Positions 19,343 to 30,366 of a DNA stretch of 64,000 bases are shown here, piece after piece (the stretch's first letter is position 1; each line of letters begins with the position of its first letter). The stretch spans positions 4,581,001-4,645,000 of the forward strand of contig NZ_CP034443.1 of NCBI RefSeq assembly GCF_003952365.1, read 5' to 3'. Under the pieces are notes generated by a model. It was not told where the DNA came from, searched no databases, and saw only the letters and a list, made by a program, of their open reading frames with translations. This stretch comes from Mesorhizobium sp. M9A.F.Ca.ET.002.03.1.2. Its GTDB lineage: Bacteria; Pseudomonadota; Alphaproteobacteria; Rhizobiales; Rhizobiaceae. Both the position numbers and the translations under genes were made by a program.

Positions 19343-20781
19343 TAGAAAACGCCGCCGATCCCAATGCCGCCGCTGATGTCGGGCGGAGGTGCGGCCGGAC
19401 GCGAGGATTGCTGCTGCGACCGTGCGGCTTTTCGGTTGGCCGCCTTCTTGCGCGTCGGAGCCGCCTCCGATGCCACCTTCGCCGGCTTGATCTTCCGCAC
19501 GACGACCGGATCCTTGCAAACCCGCCCGGAGCGCAGGAAAAGGTCACTCAGAAGTTCAACCGTAGGCTCGGTCGCGGATGCGGTTTTCGCGGTGTTTTTG
19601 TAGTAATTGGTGAGCGCGCGCACGGAGCCCTTGCCCCAACTTCCGTCCACCGTCATCCGATAGCAGCCCAAACGTCGCAATTCGGTCTGGATGCTGCGCG
19701 CGAGATCGGTCGCTTTTTGGGAATCCGTTTCGGTCGCCGAAGTACCGACGATCAGCGTTTCAAGTCCGGAGACGACGCTCTGCCTGGCCCCCTCGAGGCT
19801 GGCGACCTGCGTGCCGGCGGGCTTGGCCGCAGCGTCGGGTAAGGGCGAAACCTCGACCGAACGCAATGTCTGGCCAACGATCAGAACGGCTGTCTGCAGG
19901 TCGTTGGAAGCGAGCTCGACCTTCAGCTTCTCCTTGGCGGCAGGATCGGCCAGGATGCGCGACAGGCTGGCGCTGAGCTGGGCCGGATCGAGCACTTGCT
20001 GCTCGGTGAAGTAAAACTGCTCGCGAAGGTTCGACTGATCCCACGGAACCTGACGCCCGATGGTGATTGCCTCGGTCTCGTTGCGCACGCGGATCATCAT
20101 GTCCGAAATGCTGAGCCCGGGAATCTCGGCGTTCTTCAACAATGCCGTGGTGAAGGGGCTGTTGTCTCCCGAGCCGTCGACAGCGACGTTGCCGGGCTGC
20201 GTTGCAAAGGCAATGAATGTGTTTTCACCCACTTCGATCTGTGCGAGGCCGTCCATGGCGCTGGGGCCTTTGCCCATCGGGTTGTTACGACAGGCGTCAA
20301 GAAACACGAAGGTCTGCCTTTCACGGTTGGCAAATCTCGAAATCACATCGTTGAGCTTGACCGCGCCCGCGATCAACTCCTGCAGGTTCTCGGCGTTGGG
20401 CGTATCGACCGGCAGAAGATAGTTCTCGCCCCCGAGTTGCACGCCGTGGCCAGCGTAGAAGATGAGGACGGCGCTGGCGTCCGCCAACTTGCCCTCGGCT
20501 TGTTTGAAAAGCTCGGTGAACCCGTCGGACGACAGGTTGGTTGCCGTCAGCACATCGAATTTCAGCCTCTTCAGGCTTTCAGAAAATCTGGTGGCGTCGT
20601 TTGCAGCATTGGCCAGCTGCGGGAGGCGGGCGCTCCGGTAGTCGGAGTTGCCGATGACGATCGCGAGCCGCTTGCCTGGCTGTAGCGACTGGCCTTCCTC
20701 GACCGCGGCCTGAACGCCGAGGGATCCGAAAAGTGAAACCAGCAGGACCGCAGCAATGCGCAGGAGGAGACGGTAGCTCAT
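19342..20781 (-). CDS. Exported caspase-like (peptidase C14) protein
   Basis: The 479-residue protein has a signal peptide (LLLRIAAVLLVSLFGSLGVQA) and then a p20-like caspase domain starting KRLAIVIGNSDYRSARLPQL. The catalytic dyad is His112 (FYAGHG) and Cys164 (LDACRNNP). The domain ends near residue 255 (QFYFTEQQ). A second region around residues 375-400 (IQTELRRLGCYRMTVDGSWG, then SVRALTNYY) looks like a peptidoglycan-binding-type helical motif. The C-terminus is basic and then proline- and glycine-rich. This arrangement is known from rhizobial caspase-like proteins, whose substrates are not established. The signal peptide places the protease in the periplasm, unlike defence caspases. It is monocistronic, divergent from a beta-barrel protein gene. 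Confidence 0.88.
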   Translation of the reverse strand: MSYRLLLRIAAVLLVSLFGSLGVQAAVEEGQSLQPGKRLAIVIGNSDYRSARLPQLANAANDATRFSESLKRLKFDVLTATNLSSDGFTELFKQAEGKLADASAVLIFYAGHGVQLGGENYLLPVDTPNAENLQELIAGAVKLNDVISRFANRERQTFVFLDACRNNPMGKGPSAMDGLAQIEVGENTFIAFATQPGNVAVDGSGDNSPFTTALLKNAEIPGLSISDMMIRVRNETEAITIGRQVPWDQSNLREQFYFTEQQVLDPAQLSASLSRILADPAAKEKLKVELASNDLQTAVLIVGQTLRSVEVSPLPDAAAKPAGTQVASLEGARQSVVSGLETLIVGTSATETDSQKATDLARSIQTELRRLGCYRMTVDGSWGKGSVRALTNYYKNTAKTASATEPTVELLSDLFLRSGRVCKDPVVVRKIKPAKVASEAAPTRKKAANRKAARSQQQSSRPAAPPPDISGGIGIGGVF

Positions 20782-21202
20782 GGCAAGGGCTCGTTTCGGC
20801 GCGTGATATCTTCAAGTCGCCGAAGTGTCCGCCCGACTGACGCCGTTCCGCTGATGCGCCGGAACTCGTTTCTCCGAAGACCATCGCAATTTCTACACCA
20901 GAACCCATGTCAAAGGAAGCGTAAGGGCGCGACCCGCCTTCGGTCCGGGCGAGCTCGGTTTCCCTGGAGATGCCGTGGGGTCCAGCCGGATGGTAGCCGC
21001 CGCAACCATTTCAGTCCGTCGGAAGCCAGCGGTCCACACGAAATCATATCCACGCCAGAGATAATTTGTTATGCTCCTACCAACGCTGGCTTAGTGTTGC
21101 ACCCGCATCTACTGCAGTCAGTGATGTTTTTTCATAGTTCAACTGCGCATTGCATGTCCTGATATTTAAGCCAGACGACAAAAGTAGCAGGGGAAGGGGA
21201 CA
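20782..21202. other. Divergent intergenic region between caspase-like and beta-barrel genes
   Basis: In 421 bases I see no credible gene. A possible promoter for the rightward gene is TTCAAC (21138-21143), 16 bases, then TGATAT (21060-type position 21160-21165). The region near 21040-21165 is AT-rich relative to its surroundings. AGGGGAAGGGGA just before 21203 is the ribosome-binding site of the next gene. Confidence 0.4.
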
Positions 21203-22270
21203 ATGAAAGGCAAGGGTTGGCGTTTGCGCCTGTGCGCGAGCTCAATTTCGATTGGTGCTGCATTGGTTTTCCTGCCTTCGAAGGCAAACGCCTGTATCGA
21301 AGACAGTGAGGGCAGCTTTCTGCTGACGGACTGCTATGTCGGCGTGACCGTCAATAGCGCGATTGTCGACACGTCCCTGGATGCGCTTCTCAAATTGTCC
21401 GACGACATCATCCAGGCGGATGTCGCAGCTCCGCCGGCGGCCCAGTCTTCGCCGTTCGGCGTTTTCGCTTCCGGCCAGTTGGCCCACACGGAGCATGACG
21501 GCTTTACCGTTTCGGACGATTTCGACGTCTTTGACGGACCGAGTTTCGACGTCGACGAATTCTCCGCTGCCGTTAGTGTCGACTTCAATGCGGCGAAGCA
21601 TTTCGGGTTCGACAGCGAGCACGGATTGAATCTGGGGCTGTTCGGCGGTTATGCCTCGGCTGACGTCGATGTCGACGTTTTTGGTGTCGGTGACGCGACC
21701 AACAAAAGCGGCATGTTCGGCGGCTATGGGCTTTATCGTAAAGGCACCAGCTATGCTCTTGTGGCCGCCTCGGCGTTCCTGGGCAACACGGACGTCAAGG
21801 GAAATGACGGCAGCTACGACACGCAAGGCTACGCGATAACAGGGTCGATCGGCCGCATCTTCAACTTGACCGATCGCATGCGTTTCGACCTTCGTGGCGG
21901 GCTCTTGGGCGTTACCTTTACCGGCGACGCATACACGGACGACGCCGGCACTGAATTTGGAAAGAGCCGTTTATCGTTTGGTGCGATCAAGTTCGACCCT
22001 GGGGTTTACGCGGATTACCAGCTCGGAAACGGCATGGTCATCAGCCCCTATGCGCGCGCGGATCTGCAGCAGCGTTTCGGCTATTCGAACACGGCAAGCG
22101 TTTCTGGCCTGAAGAGCGATTTCGAGGATGCGGACTTTTCGGTGGCGCTGTCCTCCGGCCTCAATCTGAAGATGTCTTCATCGACAACCGTCAGCACTGA
22201 AATTCGCGGCAAATGGTCCGAGGACAGTTCAACCGTCAGCGGCAAGCTGGGCCTCAAGGTCGCGTTCTAA
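21203..22270 (+). CDS. Autotransporter-like outer membrane beta-barrel protein
   Basis: The 355-residue protein has a signal peptide (LRLCASSISIGAALVFLPSKANA). The first about 80 mature residues form a small helical or linker section with two cysteines (ACIEDS and TDCYVG). The rest has the alternating pattern of a 10- to 12-strand barrel, for example FGFDSEHGLNLGLFGGYASA, MRFDLRGGLLGVTFTG and VISPYARADLQQRFGYS, ending VSGKLGLKVAF with a terminal Phe. This matches the autotransporter beta-domain family, but there is no long passenger. GC content is lower than in the surrounding housekeeping genes. Its stop overlaps by four bases the stop of the convergent DUF188 gene. Confidence 0.85.
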   Translation: MKGKGWRLRLCASSISIGAALVFLPSKANACIEDSEGSFLLTDCYVGVTVNSAIVDTSLDALLKLSDDIIQADVAAPPAAQSSPFGVFASGQLAHTEHDGFTVSDDFDVFDGPSFDVDEFSAAVSVDFNAAKHFGFDSEHGLNLGLFGGYASADVDVDVFGVGDATNKSGMFGGYGLYRKGTSYALVAASAFLGNTDVKGNDGSYDTQGYAITGSIGRIFNLTDRMRFDLRGGLLGVTFTGDAYTDDAGTEFGKSRLSFGAIKFDPGVYADYQLGNGMVISPYARADLQQRFGYSNTASVSGLKSDFEDADFSVALSSGLNLKMSSSTTVSTEIRGKWSEDSSTVSGKLGLKVAF

Positions 22271-22755
22271 GGTGTGATGGATTTCAATGCACGCCGCAAG
22301 ATGCGGTCGAGCTCGCCGAGAAACCGCGAGCGGTCCTGCCGCGCGAAACTGGCATTGTAGCCCTTGCTTTCGCCGGTCTCGCGCAGATGCTGCTTGAGAT
22401 CGCGCATCGCCACCGCCATGCCGATGGTTTCCGGCGTGAACGGGCGTCCGGTCGGCCCAAGCACATGGGCACCGAGCGCCACCGCGCGGGCGGCAAGCGG
22501 GATGTCTGATGTCACCACGACGTCGTTGGGCTTGGCATTGTCGACGATCCAGTCGTCAGCCGCGTCGGCGCCCTTGGACACGACGACGTTGCGGATCATC
22601 GGATCGCGCGACGGGCGCAGGCCGCCATTGGAGACGAAGGTGACGACGACGCCGTGACGCTCGGCGACCTTTTCGACCTCGGCCTTCACCGGACAGGCGT
22701 CGGCATCGACGTAAATCTGTAGGCGGCTTCGTTCTTGGCTGATCCCAGTCGTCAT
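22267..22755 (-). CDS. DUF188 (YaiI/YqxD family) protein
   Basis: The 162-residue protein carries the family signature: IYVDADACPVKAEVEKVAER at the N-terminus, then FVSNGGLRPSRDPMIRNVVV and the acidic stretch DAADDWIVDNAKPNDVVVTSDIPLA. The conserved aspartates in a PIN-like arrangement suggest a metal-binding nuclease fold, but no activity is established. Its ATG overlaps the stop codon of the small gene upstream (ATGA), so the two are translationally coupled, and they follow the formaldehyde dehydrogenase gene in the same direction. Confidence 0.92.
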   Translation of the reverse strand: MTTGISQERSRLQIYVDADACPVKAEVEKVAERHGVVVTFVSNGGLRPSRDPMIRNVVVSKGADAADDWIVDNAKPNDVVVTSDIPLAARAVALGAHVLGPTGRPFTPETIGMAVAMRDLKQHLRETGESKGYNASFARQDRSRFLGELDRILRRALKSITP

Positions 22756-23024
22756 GCCGCCTCGATATCGATGACCACTTCACTTTCCATGAGGTGCACT
22801 TTTAGCAAGCGATGCACCTCGGTCAGGCTCTTCTTCAAAAACGTATCGCGAACGAGGAAGATGATTTCATCTCTCGCACGATCGATCTCTCCCAAATCGA
22901 TCTCAACACGATTGTTCGCTCTATAGCTACGCCACAGGTCCTCGCCAAAATTCTGTATTCGATGGATTGTCGATTTTTCCCAGTCGATGAACCGTATGCG
23001 AACACGAGTTTGGACCTCTTTCAC
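22752..23024 (-). CDS. Small protein of unknown function in the formaldehyde dehydrogenase operon
   Basis: About 90 residues if GTG at 23022-23024 is the start (TAAGGTG: the stop of the dehydrogenase gene is one base before it). An ATG at 23063 would place the first 13 codons inside the dehydrogenase gene. The sequence looks like a real soluble protein, strongly charged, with alternating patterns VRIRFIDWEKSTIHRIQNFG, VEIDLGEIDRARDEIIFLVR and VHRLLKVHLMESEVVIDIE, probably alpha/beta. I recognise no family. Its stop overlaps the ATG of the DUF188 gene. The DNA is clearly less GC-rich than both neighbours, which suggests later acquisition or relaxed selection. Confidence 0.65.
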   Translation of the reverse strand: MKEVQTRVRIRFIDWEKSTIHRIQNFGEDLWRSYRANNRVEIDLGEIDRARDEIIFLVRDTFLKKSLTEVHRLLKVHLMESEVVIDIEAA

Positions 23025-23025
23025 C

Positions 23026-24153
<1,128 letters not shown>

Positions 24154-24353
24154 CGGGCATCTCCTCTCAAGTCAAATCTGCAATCGGGGCCGAGCCTTAG
24201 CTTATCTGCAGGTTCTGGACTATGGGACGAATTGACAGTTCTTGGCCGGGTTTTCATCGGTATCGCCGATTTGCGCCCGGGATATGCGCCAACTTGCCTT
24301 GACCGGCCGGGCGAAGCCCATAAAAGAAAGGCAGCCGAGGGAACAAAACCCGC

Positions 24354-26366
<2,013 letters not shown>

Positions 26367-26376
26367 GGCTGAAAAC

Positions 26377-26426
26377 AAAAAACCCACCTTGGCGGCGGGT
26401 CGTTGGCGCAAGTCAGCACCATGAAT
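26377..26426 (-). ncRNA. Candidate small RNA antiparallel to the end of pccA
   Basis: On the minus strand a 7-bp stem ACCCGCC/GGTGGGT (26382-26400) with loop GCCAA is followed by six T (26377-26382). One stem pair is G-U on the minus strand but would be A-C on the plus strand, so the terminator works leftwards only, toward pccA. No leftward gene lies upstream except a transposase scar. With the promoter at 26431-26459 this gives a transcript of about 50 bases. Known rhizobial small RNAs share this promoter style; I cannot assign a family. Confidence 0.4.
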
Positions 26427-26430
26427 AAAT

Positions 26431-26459
26431 TCCTAGCATAGCTGCCGTCACCTGTCAAG
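26431..26459 (-). promoter_or_regulatory. Vegetative-type promoter for the candidate small RNA
   Basis: CTTGAC (26454-26459) and CTAGGA (26431-26436) are separated by 17 bases on the minus strand; the rhizobial sigma-70 consensus is CTTGAC-N17-CTATAT. The -35 box overlaps the stop codon of the IS630 remnant. Transcription would start near 26424-26426. Confidence 0.4.
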
Positions 26460-26589
26460 TTGAAACTACCGACAGTTGCAGGGCAATCGCTTCGGGTTTG
26501 CGCTGCCCCTTCCAGCGTTGGTGGTTAACGAAGGCCTGCTCGATCGGGTTGAGATCGGGGGAGTAGGGTGGCAGGTACCAGAGCCTAAT
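26455..26589 (-). mobile_element. IS630-family transposase remnant (C-terminal end only)
   Basis: On the minus strand the frame between a stop near 26589 and the TGA at 26455-26457 encodes about 43 residues starting LWYLPPYSPDLNPIEQAF, the highly conserved end of the DDE domain of IS630 transposases, then NHQRWKGQRKPEAIALQL. The N-terminal and central domains are absent, and no terminal inverted repeats or TA duplication can be defined. It is a dead fragment in the pccA-dnaE gap. From 26590 to 26719 I see only the presumed dnaE promoter region. Confidence 0.85.
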
Positions 26590-26719
26590 TTAGCTTTTGT
26601 CGAAAGCGAAAGCCTGAGTTTCTCCCCTGAACCCGGGGTGCCTTTGCTGGACTCGCATCGTCCGGTGCGGGACAATACATCGTCATCGACCGAGTCCTTT
26701 CAAGCGGTGCTAAAAAACC

Positions 26720-29700
26720 ATGGCGAATGAGGCACTTCCACGCGACCCCTTGCGGCGCGAGGCCTTTGTGAAGGCATCGCGGCCGGAAGCGCCGGCGCGA
26801 CCGTTCATCCATCTGCGCGTGCATTCGGCCTATTCGCTGCTCGAAGGCGCCTTGCAGCTGGGCACGATCGTCGGCCATGCGGTCAAGGATGAGTCTCCGG
26901 CCATCGCCGTCACCGACACCAACAATCTGTTCGGCGCGCTCGAATTCGCGCAGAAGGCGGTGAAGGAGGGCATCCAGCCGATCATCGGCTGCCAGACCTC
27001 TCTCGCCTTTTCCGGTGAAGCCAGCGACAGCCAGCGCGACCGCCGGCGGCAAGGCCCGGAAATGCGGCCGGTGGTTTTGATCGCGGCGACTGAGGCCGGC
27101 TACAGCAATCTGGTCAGGCTGGTCAGCCGGGTCTATCTCGAAACGCCGCCCGGTGAGGCCGTGCATCTGACGACCGAGATGCTGCAAGGCCATTGCGACG
27201 GCCTGATCTGCCTCAGCGGTGGGCCGCGCGGCCCGATCGGCAACGCCTTGAAGGAGGACCGCCGCGATCTCGCCGAGACACGGCTTTTGACGCTCAAGGC
27301 GCTGTTCGGCGACCGGCTCTATGTCGAACTGGAACGGGTCGCCGGTTATGACCGGGCCATCGAGCAATCGTCCGTCGACCTCGCCTATAGCCATGACCTG
27401 CCGCTGGTCGCCACCAACGAGGCGTTTTTCTCCTCGCGCGACGACTATGAGGCGCATGACGCGCTGATTGCCATCGCCGAGGGTTCGGTCGTCGCCGCCG
27501 ACAATCGGCGCCGGCTGTCGCCCGACAATTTCCTCAGAAGCCAGGCCGATATGGCTCAGCTGTTCGCCGACCTGCCGGAAGCGATCGACAACACCGTCGA
27601 GATCGCGCTGCGCTGCTCCTACTATCCCAAGACGCGCAACCCGATCCTGCCGCGCTTTGCCGGCGGCGATGTCGACGACGCCGGTGCAGCGGTGAAGGCG
27701 GAGGCGCAGGAACTGGCCAGACAGGCGCATGAGGGGCTGGAGGCGCGGCTCGCCGCGCACGGCCCGACCCCCGGCTACACGGTCGAAAAGTATCGCGAAA
27801 GGCTGGATTTCGAGCTCGGCATCATCGAGAAGATGAAATTCCCCGGCTATTTCCTGATCGTCGCCGACTTCATCAAATGGGCGAAGGCGCAAGGCATTCC
27901 GGTCGGGCCGGGCCGCGGCTCGGGCGCCGGCTCGCTGGTCGCGTATTCGACGACCATCACCGACATCGATCCGCTGCGCTTCTCGCTGCTGTTCGAGCGC
28001 TTCCTCAATCCCGACCGTGTGTCGATGCCCGACTTCGACATCGACTTCTGCCAGGACCGGCGCGAGGAGGTCATCCGCTACGTCCAACAGAAATACGGCC
28101 GCGACCAGGTCGGCCAGATCATCACCTTCGGCACGCTGCAGGCTCGCGCGGTGCTGCGCGATGTCGGCCGCGTGCTGCAGATGCCCTATGGCCAGGTCGA
28201 CAAGCTCTCGAAGATGGTGCCGTCGAACCCGGCCAATCCGGTCAAGCTCGCCGACGCCATCGCCAACGAGCCGCGCTTTGCCGAGGAGGCCGAGCGCGAG
28301 CCGATCGTCCAGACGCTGCTCGACATGGCGCAGAAGCTGGAAGGGCTCTACCGCCACGCCTCGACACACGCCGCCGGCATCGTCATCGGCGACCGGCCGC
28401 TGTGGGAGCTGGTGCCGATGTACCGCGATCCGCGCTCGGACATGCCGGTCACCCAGTTCAACATGAAGTATGTCGAGCAGGCTGGGCTGGTGAAGTTCGA
28501 CTTCCTCGGCCTGAAGACGCTGACGGTGCTGGAGACCGCGGTCAAGCTGATCCGCCGCCGCGGCATCGAGATCGATCTCGCCCACATTCCGCTAGACGAC
28601 CCCGATACCTACGCCATGCTGTCGCGCGGCGAAGTGGTCGGCGTGTTCCAGGTGGAAAGTGCCGGCATGCGCAAGGCGCTGATCGGCATGCGCCCCGACT
28701 GCATCGAGGACATCATCGCGCTGGTCGCGCTTTACCGGCCGGGGCCGATGGAGAATATCCCGACCTACAACGCCAGAAAGCATGGCGAGGAGGAGATGGC
28801 GTCGATCCACCCGAAGATCGACCATCTGGTGAAGGAGACGCAAGGCGTCATCGTCTACCAAGAACAGGTGATGCAGATCGCGCAGGAGCTCTCCGGCTAT
28901 TCGCTCGGCGAAGCCGACCTTTTGCGCCGCGCCATGGGCAAGAAGATCCGCGCCGAGATGGACAAGCAGCGCGAGCGCTTCGTCTCCGGCGCGGTCGAAC
29001 GCGGCGTCGGCAAGCCGCAAGCCGACTTCATCTTCGACCTGCTGGCGAAGTTCGCCGACTACGGTTTCAACAAGTCGCATGCCGCAGCCTATGCGGTCGT
29101 CTCCTACCAGACGGCCTATCTGAAGGCGCATTATCCGGTCGAATTCCTGGCCGCGTCGATGACGCTCGACATGGGCAACACCGACAAGCTCGCCGATTTC
29201 CGCCAGGATGCGCTGCGCCTCGGCATCGATGTCGTGGCACCGTCGGTGATGACGAGTTTTCGCGCCTTCGAGGTCGGCGAGAACCGGATCTTCTATTCGC
29301 TGGCCGCGCTCAAGGGCGTCGGCGACGCGGCGGTCGAGCATATCGTCGCCAAGCGCGGCGAAAAGCCGTTCAAGAGCCTCGCCGATTTCTGCGAAAGGGT
29401 CGATCCGAAGATCGTCGGCAAGCGCGTCTTCGAAAGCCTGATCATGGCCGGCGCGCTTGACTGTTTCGGTCACGACCGCGCCGCGATGATGGCGGGCGTC
29501 GAGCGGATGATGGGGCTGGCGTCGCTGGCGCAGCAGAACGCAATGTCGGGCCAGCACGACATTTTCGGCGCCTCGCTCGGCGCGCAGTCGCAGGCGCTCA
29601 ACCTGCCGGCCACCGATCCATGGCTTGCCGCCGACCGCCTGCACCGAGAATTCCAGGTGGTCGGCTTCTATCTCTCGGCCCATCCGCTGGACGAATACAA

Positions 29701-30247
29701 GGCGGCGTTGCAGAAGATGCGGGTGCAGAACTGGGGCGAGTTTTCGGCCGCCGTCAAGCGCGGTGCCGCCGCCGGGCGGCTTGCCGGCACCGTCACCACC
29801 AAGCAGGAGCGCAAGACGCGCACCGGCAACAAGATGGGCGTCGTGCAGTTCTCCGACACGTCGGGCCAGTATGAGGCGGTGCTGTTTTCCGAGGGGCTGG
29901 CGCAGTATCGCGACCTGCTCGAGCCTGGCCGTTCGGTGGTGATCACCGTTTCGGCCGAGGACAGGCCCGAAGGCGTCAACCTGCGCATCCAGACCGTGCA
30001 GTCGCTGGAGGACGAGGCAAGCCGCATCCAGAAGGCTCTGCGCATCTTTGTCCGGGACGATAGGCCGGCATCGGCGATTCAATCGCAGCTTACCCAGCGC
30101 GGCGACAGCCAGGTGAGCATTATCGTCATCAAGGAAGAGGCGCAGGGCGAGGTCGAGATCGAACTGCCCAACCGTTACCGCGTCTCGCCACAGATCGCGT
30201 CGGCCATGCGCGCGGTACCGGGCGTGGTGGAAGTGGAGCTTGTGTGA
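26720..30247 (+). CDS. dnaE: DNA polymerase III alpha subunit
   Basis: The 1175-residue replicative polymerase begins with an extra 25 residues, then the PHP domain (FIHLRVHSAYSLLEGAL, VTDTNNLFGALEFA). The polymerase active site has GPGRGSGAGSLVAYS and PDFDIDFCQDRREEV near residues 390-445, which supply the catalytic aspartates. The fingers region includes YRPGPMENIPTYNARK, and KSHAAAYAVVSYQTAYLKAHY is also typical. The OB fold near the C-terminus contains RTGNKMGVVQFSDTSGQYE. The length and layout fit the essential DnaE1 rather than the error-prone DnaE2. ATG at 26720 lies 130 bases after a transposase scar. Confidence 0.97.
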   Translation: MANEALPRDPLRREAFVKASRPEAPARPFIHLRVHSAYSLLEGALQLGTIVGHAVKDESPAIAVTDTNNLFGALEFAQKAVKEGIQPIIGCQTSLAFSGEASDSQRDRRRQGPEMRPVVLIAATEAGYSNLVRLVSRVYLETPPGEAVHLTTEMLQGHCDGLICLSGGPRGPIGNALKEDRRDLAETRLLTLKALFGDRLYVELERVAGYDRAIEQSSVDLAYSHDLPLVATNEAFFSSRDDYEAHDALIAIAEGSVVAADNRRRLSPDNFLRSQADMAQLFADLPEAIDNTVEIALRCSYYPKTRNPILPRFAGGDVDDAGAAVKAEAQELARQAHEGLEARLAAHGPTPGYTVEKYRERLDFELGIIEKMKFPGYFLIVADFIKWAKAQGIPVGPGRGSGAGSLVAYSTTITDIDPLRFSLLFERFLNPDRVSMPDFDIDFCQDRREEVIRYVQQKYGRDQVGQIITFGTLQARAVLRDVGRVLQMPYGQVDKLSKMVPSNPANPVKLADAIANEPRFAEEAEREPIVQTLLDMAQKLEGLYRHASTHAAGIVIGDRPLWELVPMYRDPRSDMPVTQFNMKYVEQAGLVKFDFLGLKTLTVLETAVKLIRRRGIEIDLAHIPLDDPDTYAMLSRGEVVGVFQVESAGMRKALIGMRPDCIEDIIALVALYRPGPMENIPTYNARKHGEEEMASIHPKIDHLVKETQGVIVYQEQVMQIAQELSGYSLGEADLLRRAMGKKIRAEMDKQRERFVSGAVERGVGKPQADFIFDLLAKFADYGFNKSHAAAYAVVSYQTAYLKAHYPVEFLAASMTLDMGNTDKLADFRQDALRLGIDVVAPSVMTSFRAFEVGENRIFYSLAALKGVGDAAVEHIVAKRGEKPFKSLADFCERVDPKIVGKRVFESLIMAGALDCFGHDRAAMMAGVERMMGLASLAQQNAMSGQHDIFGASLGAQSQALNLPATDPWLAADRLHREFQVVGFYLSAHPLDEYKAALQKMRVQNWGEFSAAVKRGAAAGRLAGTVTTKQERKTRTGNKMGVVQFSDTSGQYEAVLFSEGLAQYRDLLEPGRSVVITVSAEDRPEGVNLRIQTVQSLEDEASRIQKALRIFVRDDRPASAIQSQLTQRGDSQVSIIVIKEEAQGEVEIELPNRYRVSPQIASAMRAVPGVVEVELV

Positions 30248-30290
30248 CGCGCGGTTCCGTTTGTTTCGGCGGTGCTCCGCCACCCAGCGC

Positions 30291-30314
30291 CGGCATTGTC
30301 CGGTGACAATGCCG
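30291..30314. repeat. Hairpin after dnaE
   Basis: A perfect 10-bp inverted repeat, CGGCATTGTC at 30291-30300 and its complement at 30305-30314, loop CGGT, lies 43 bases after dnaE. No T-run follows, so it is at most an unconventional terminator or an mRNA-stabilising structure. Confidence 0.6.
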
Positions 30315-30327
30315 CTGGTATTGTGAG

Positions 30328-30356
30328 TTCGGCGGCCGGGTCTTTCGGCGGCCGGG
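30328..30356. repeat. 13-bp direct repeat before the methyltransferase gene
   Basis: TTCGGCGGCCGGG occurs at 30328-30340 and at 30344-30356, three bases apart. The second copy merges into the GGGGGAG ribosome-binding site of the next gene. Confidence 0.7.
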
Positions 30357-30366
30357 GGAGTGCGTC

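Noticed and set aside
19342..20781. Caspase-like gene as part of a defence system
   Set aside because: A signal peptide is present and no sensor, nuclease, CHAT partner or TPR/NACHT gene is adjacent, so a defence island is not supported.
26585..28585. A 666-codon minus-strand open frame over dnaE
   Set aside because: It lies opposite the conserved PHP and polymerase motifs of dnaE and has the composition of an antisense frame.
30291..30314. Hairpin after dnaE as an intrinsic terminator
   Set aside because: The stem is strong but no T-run follows on either strand, so I list it as a hairpin repeat only.
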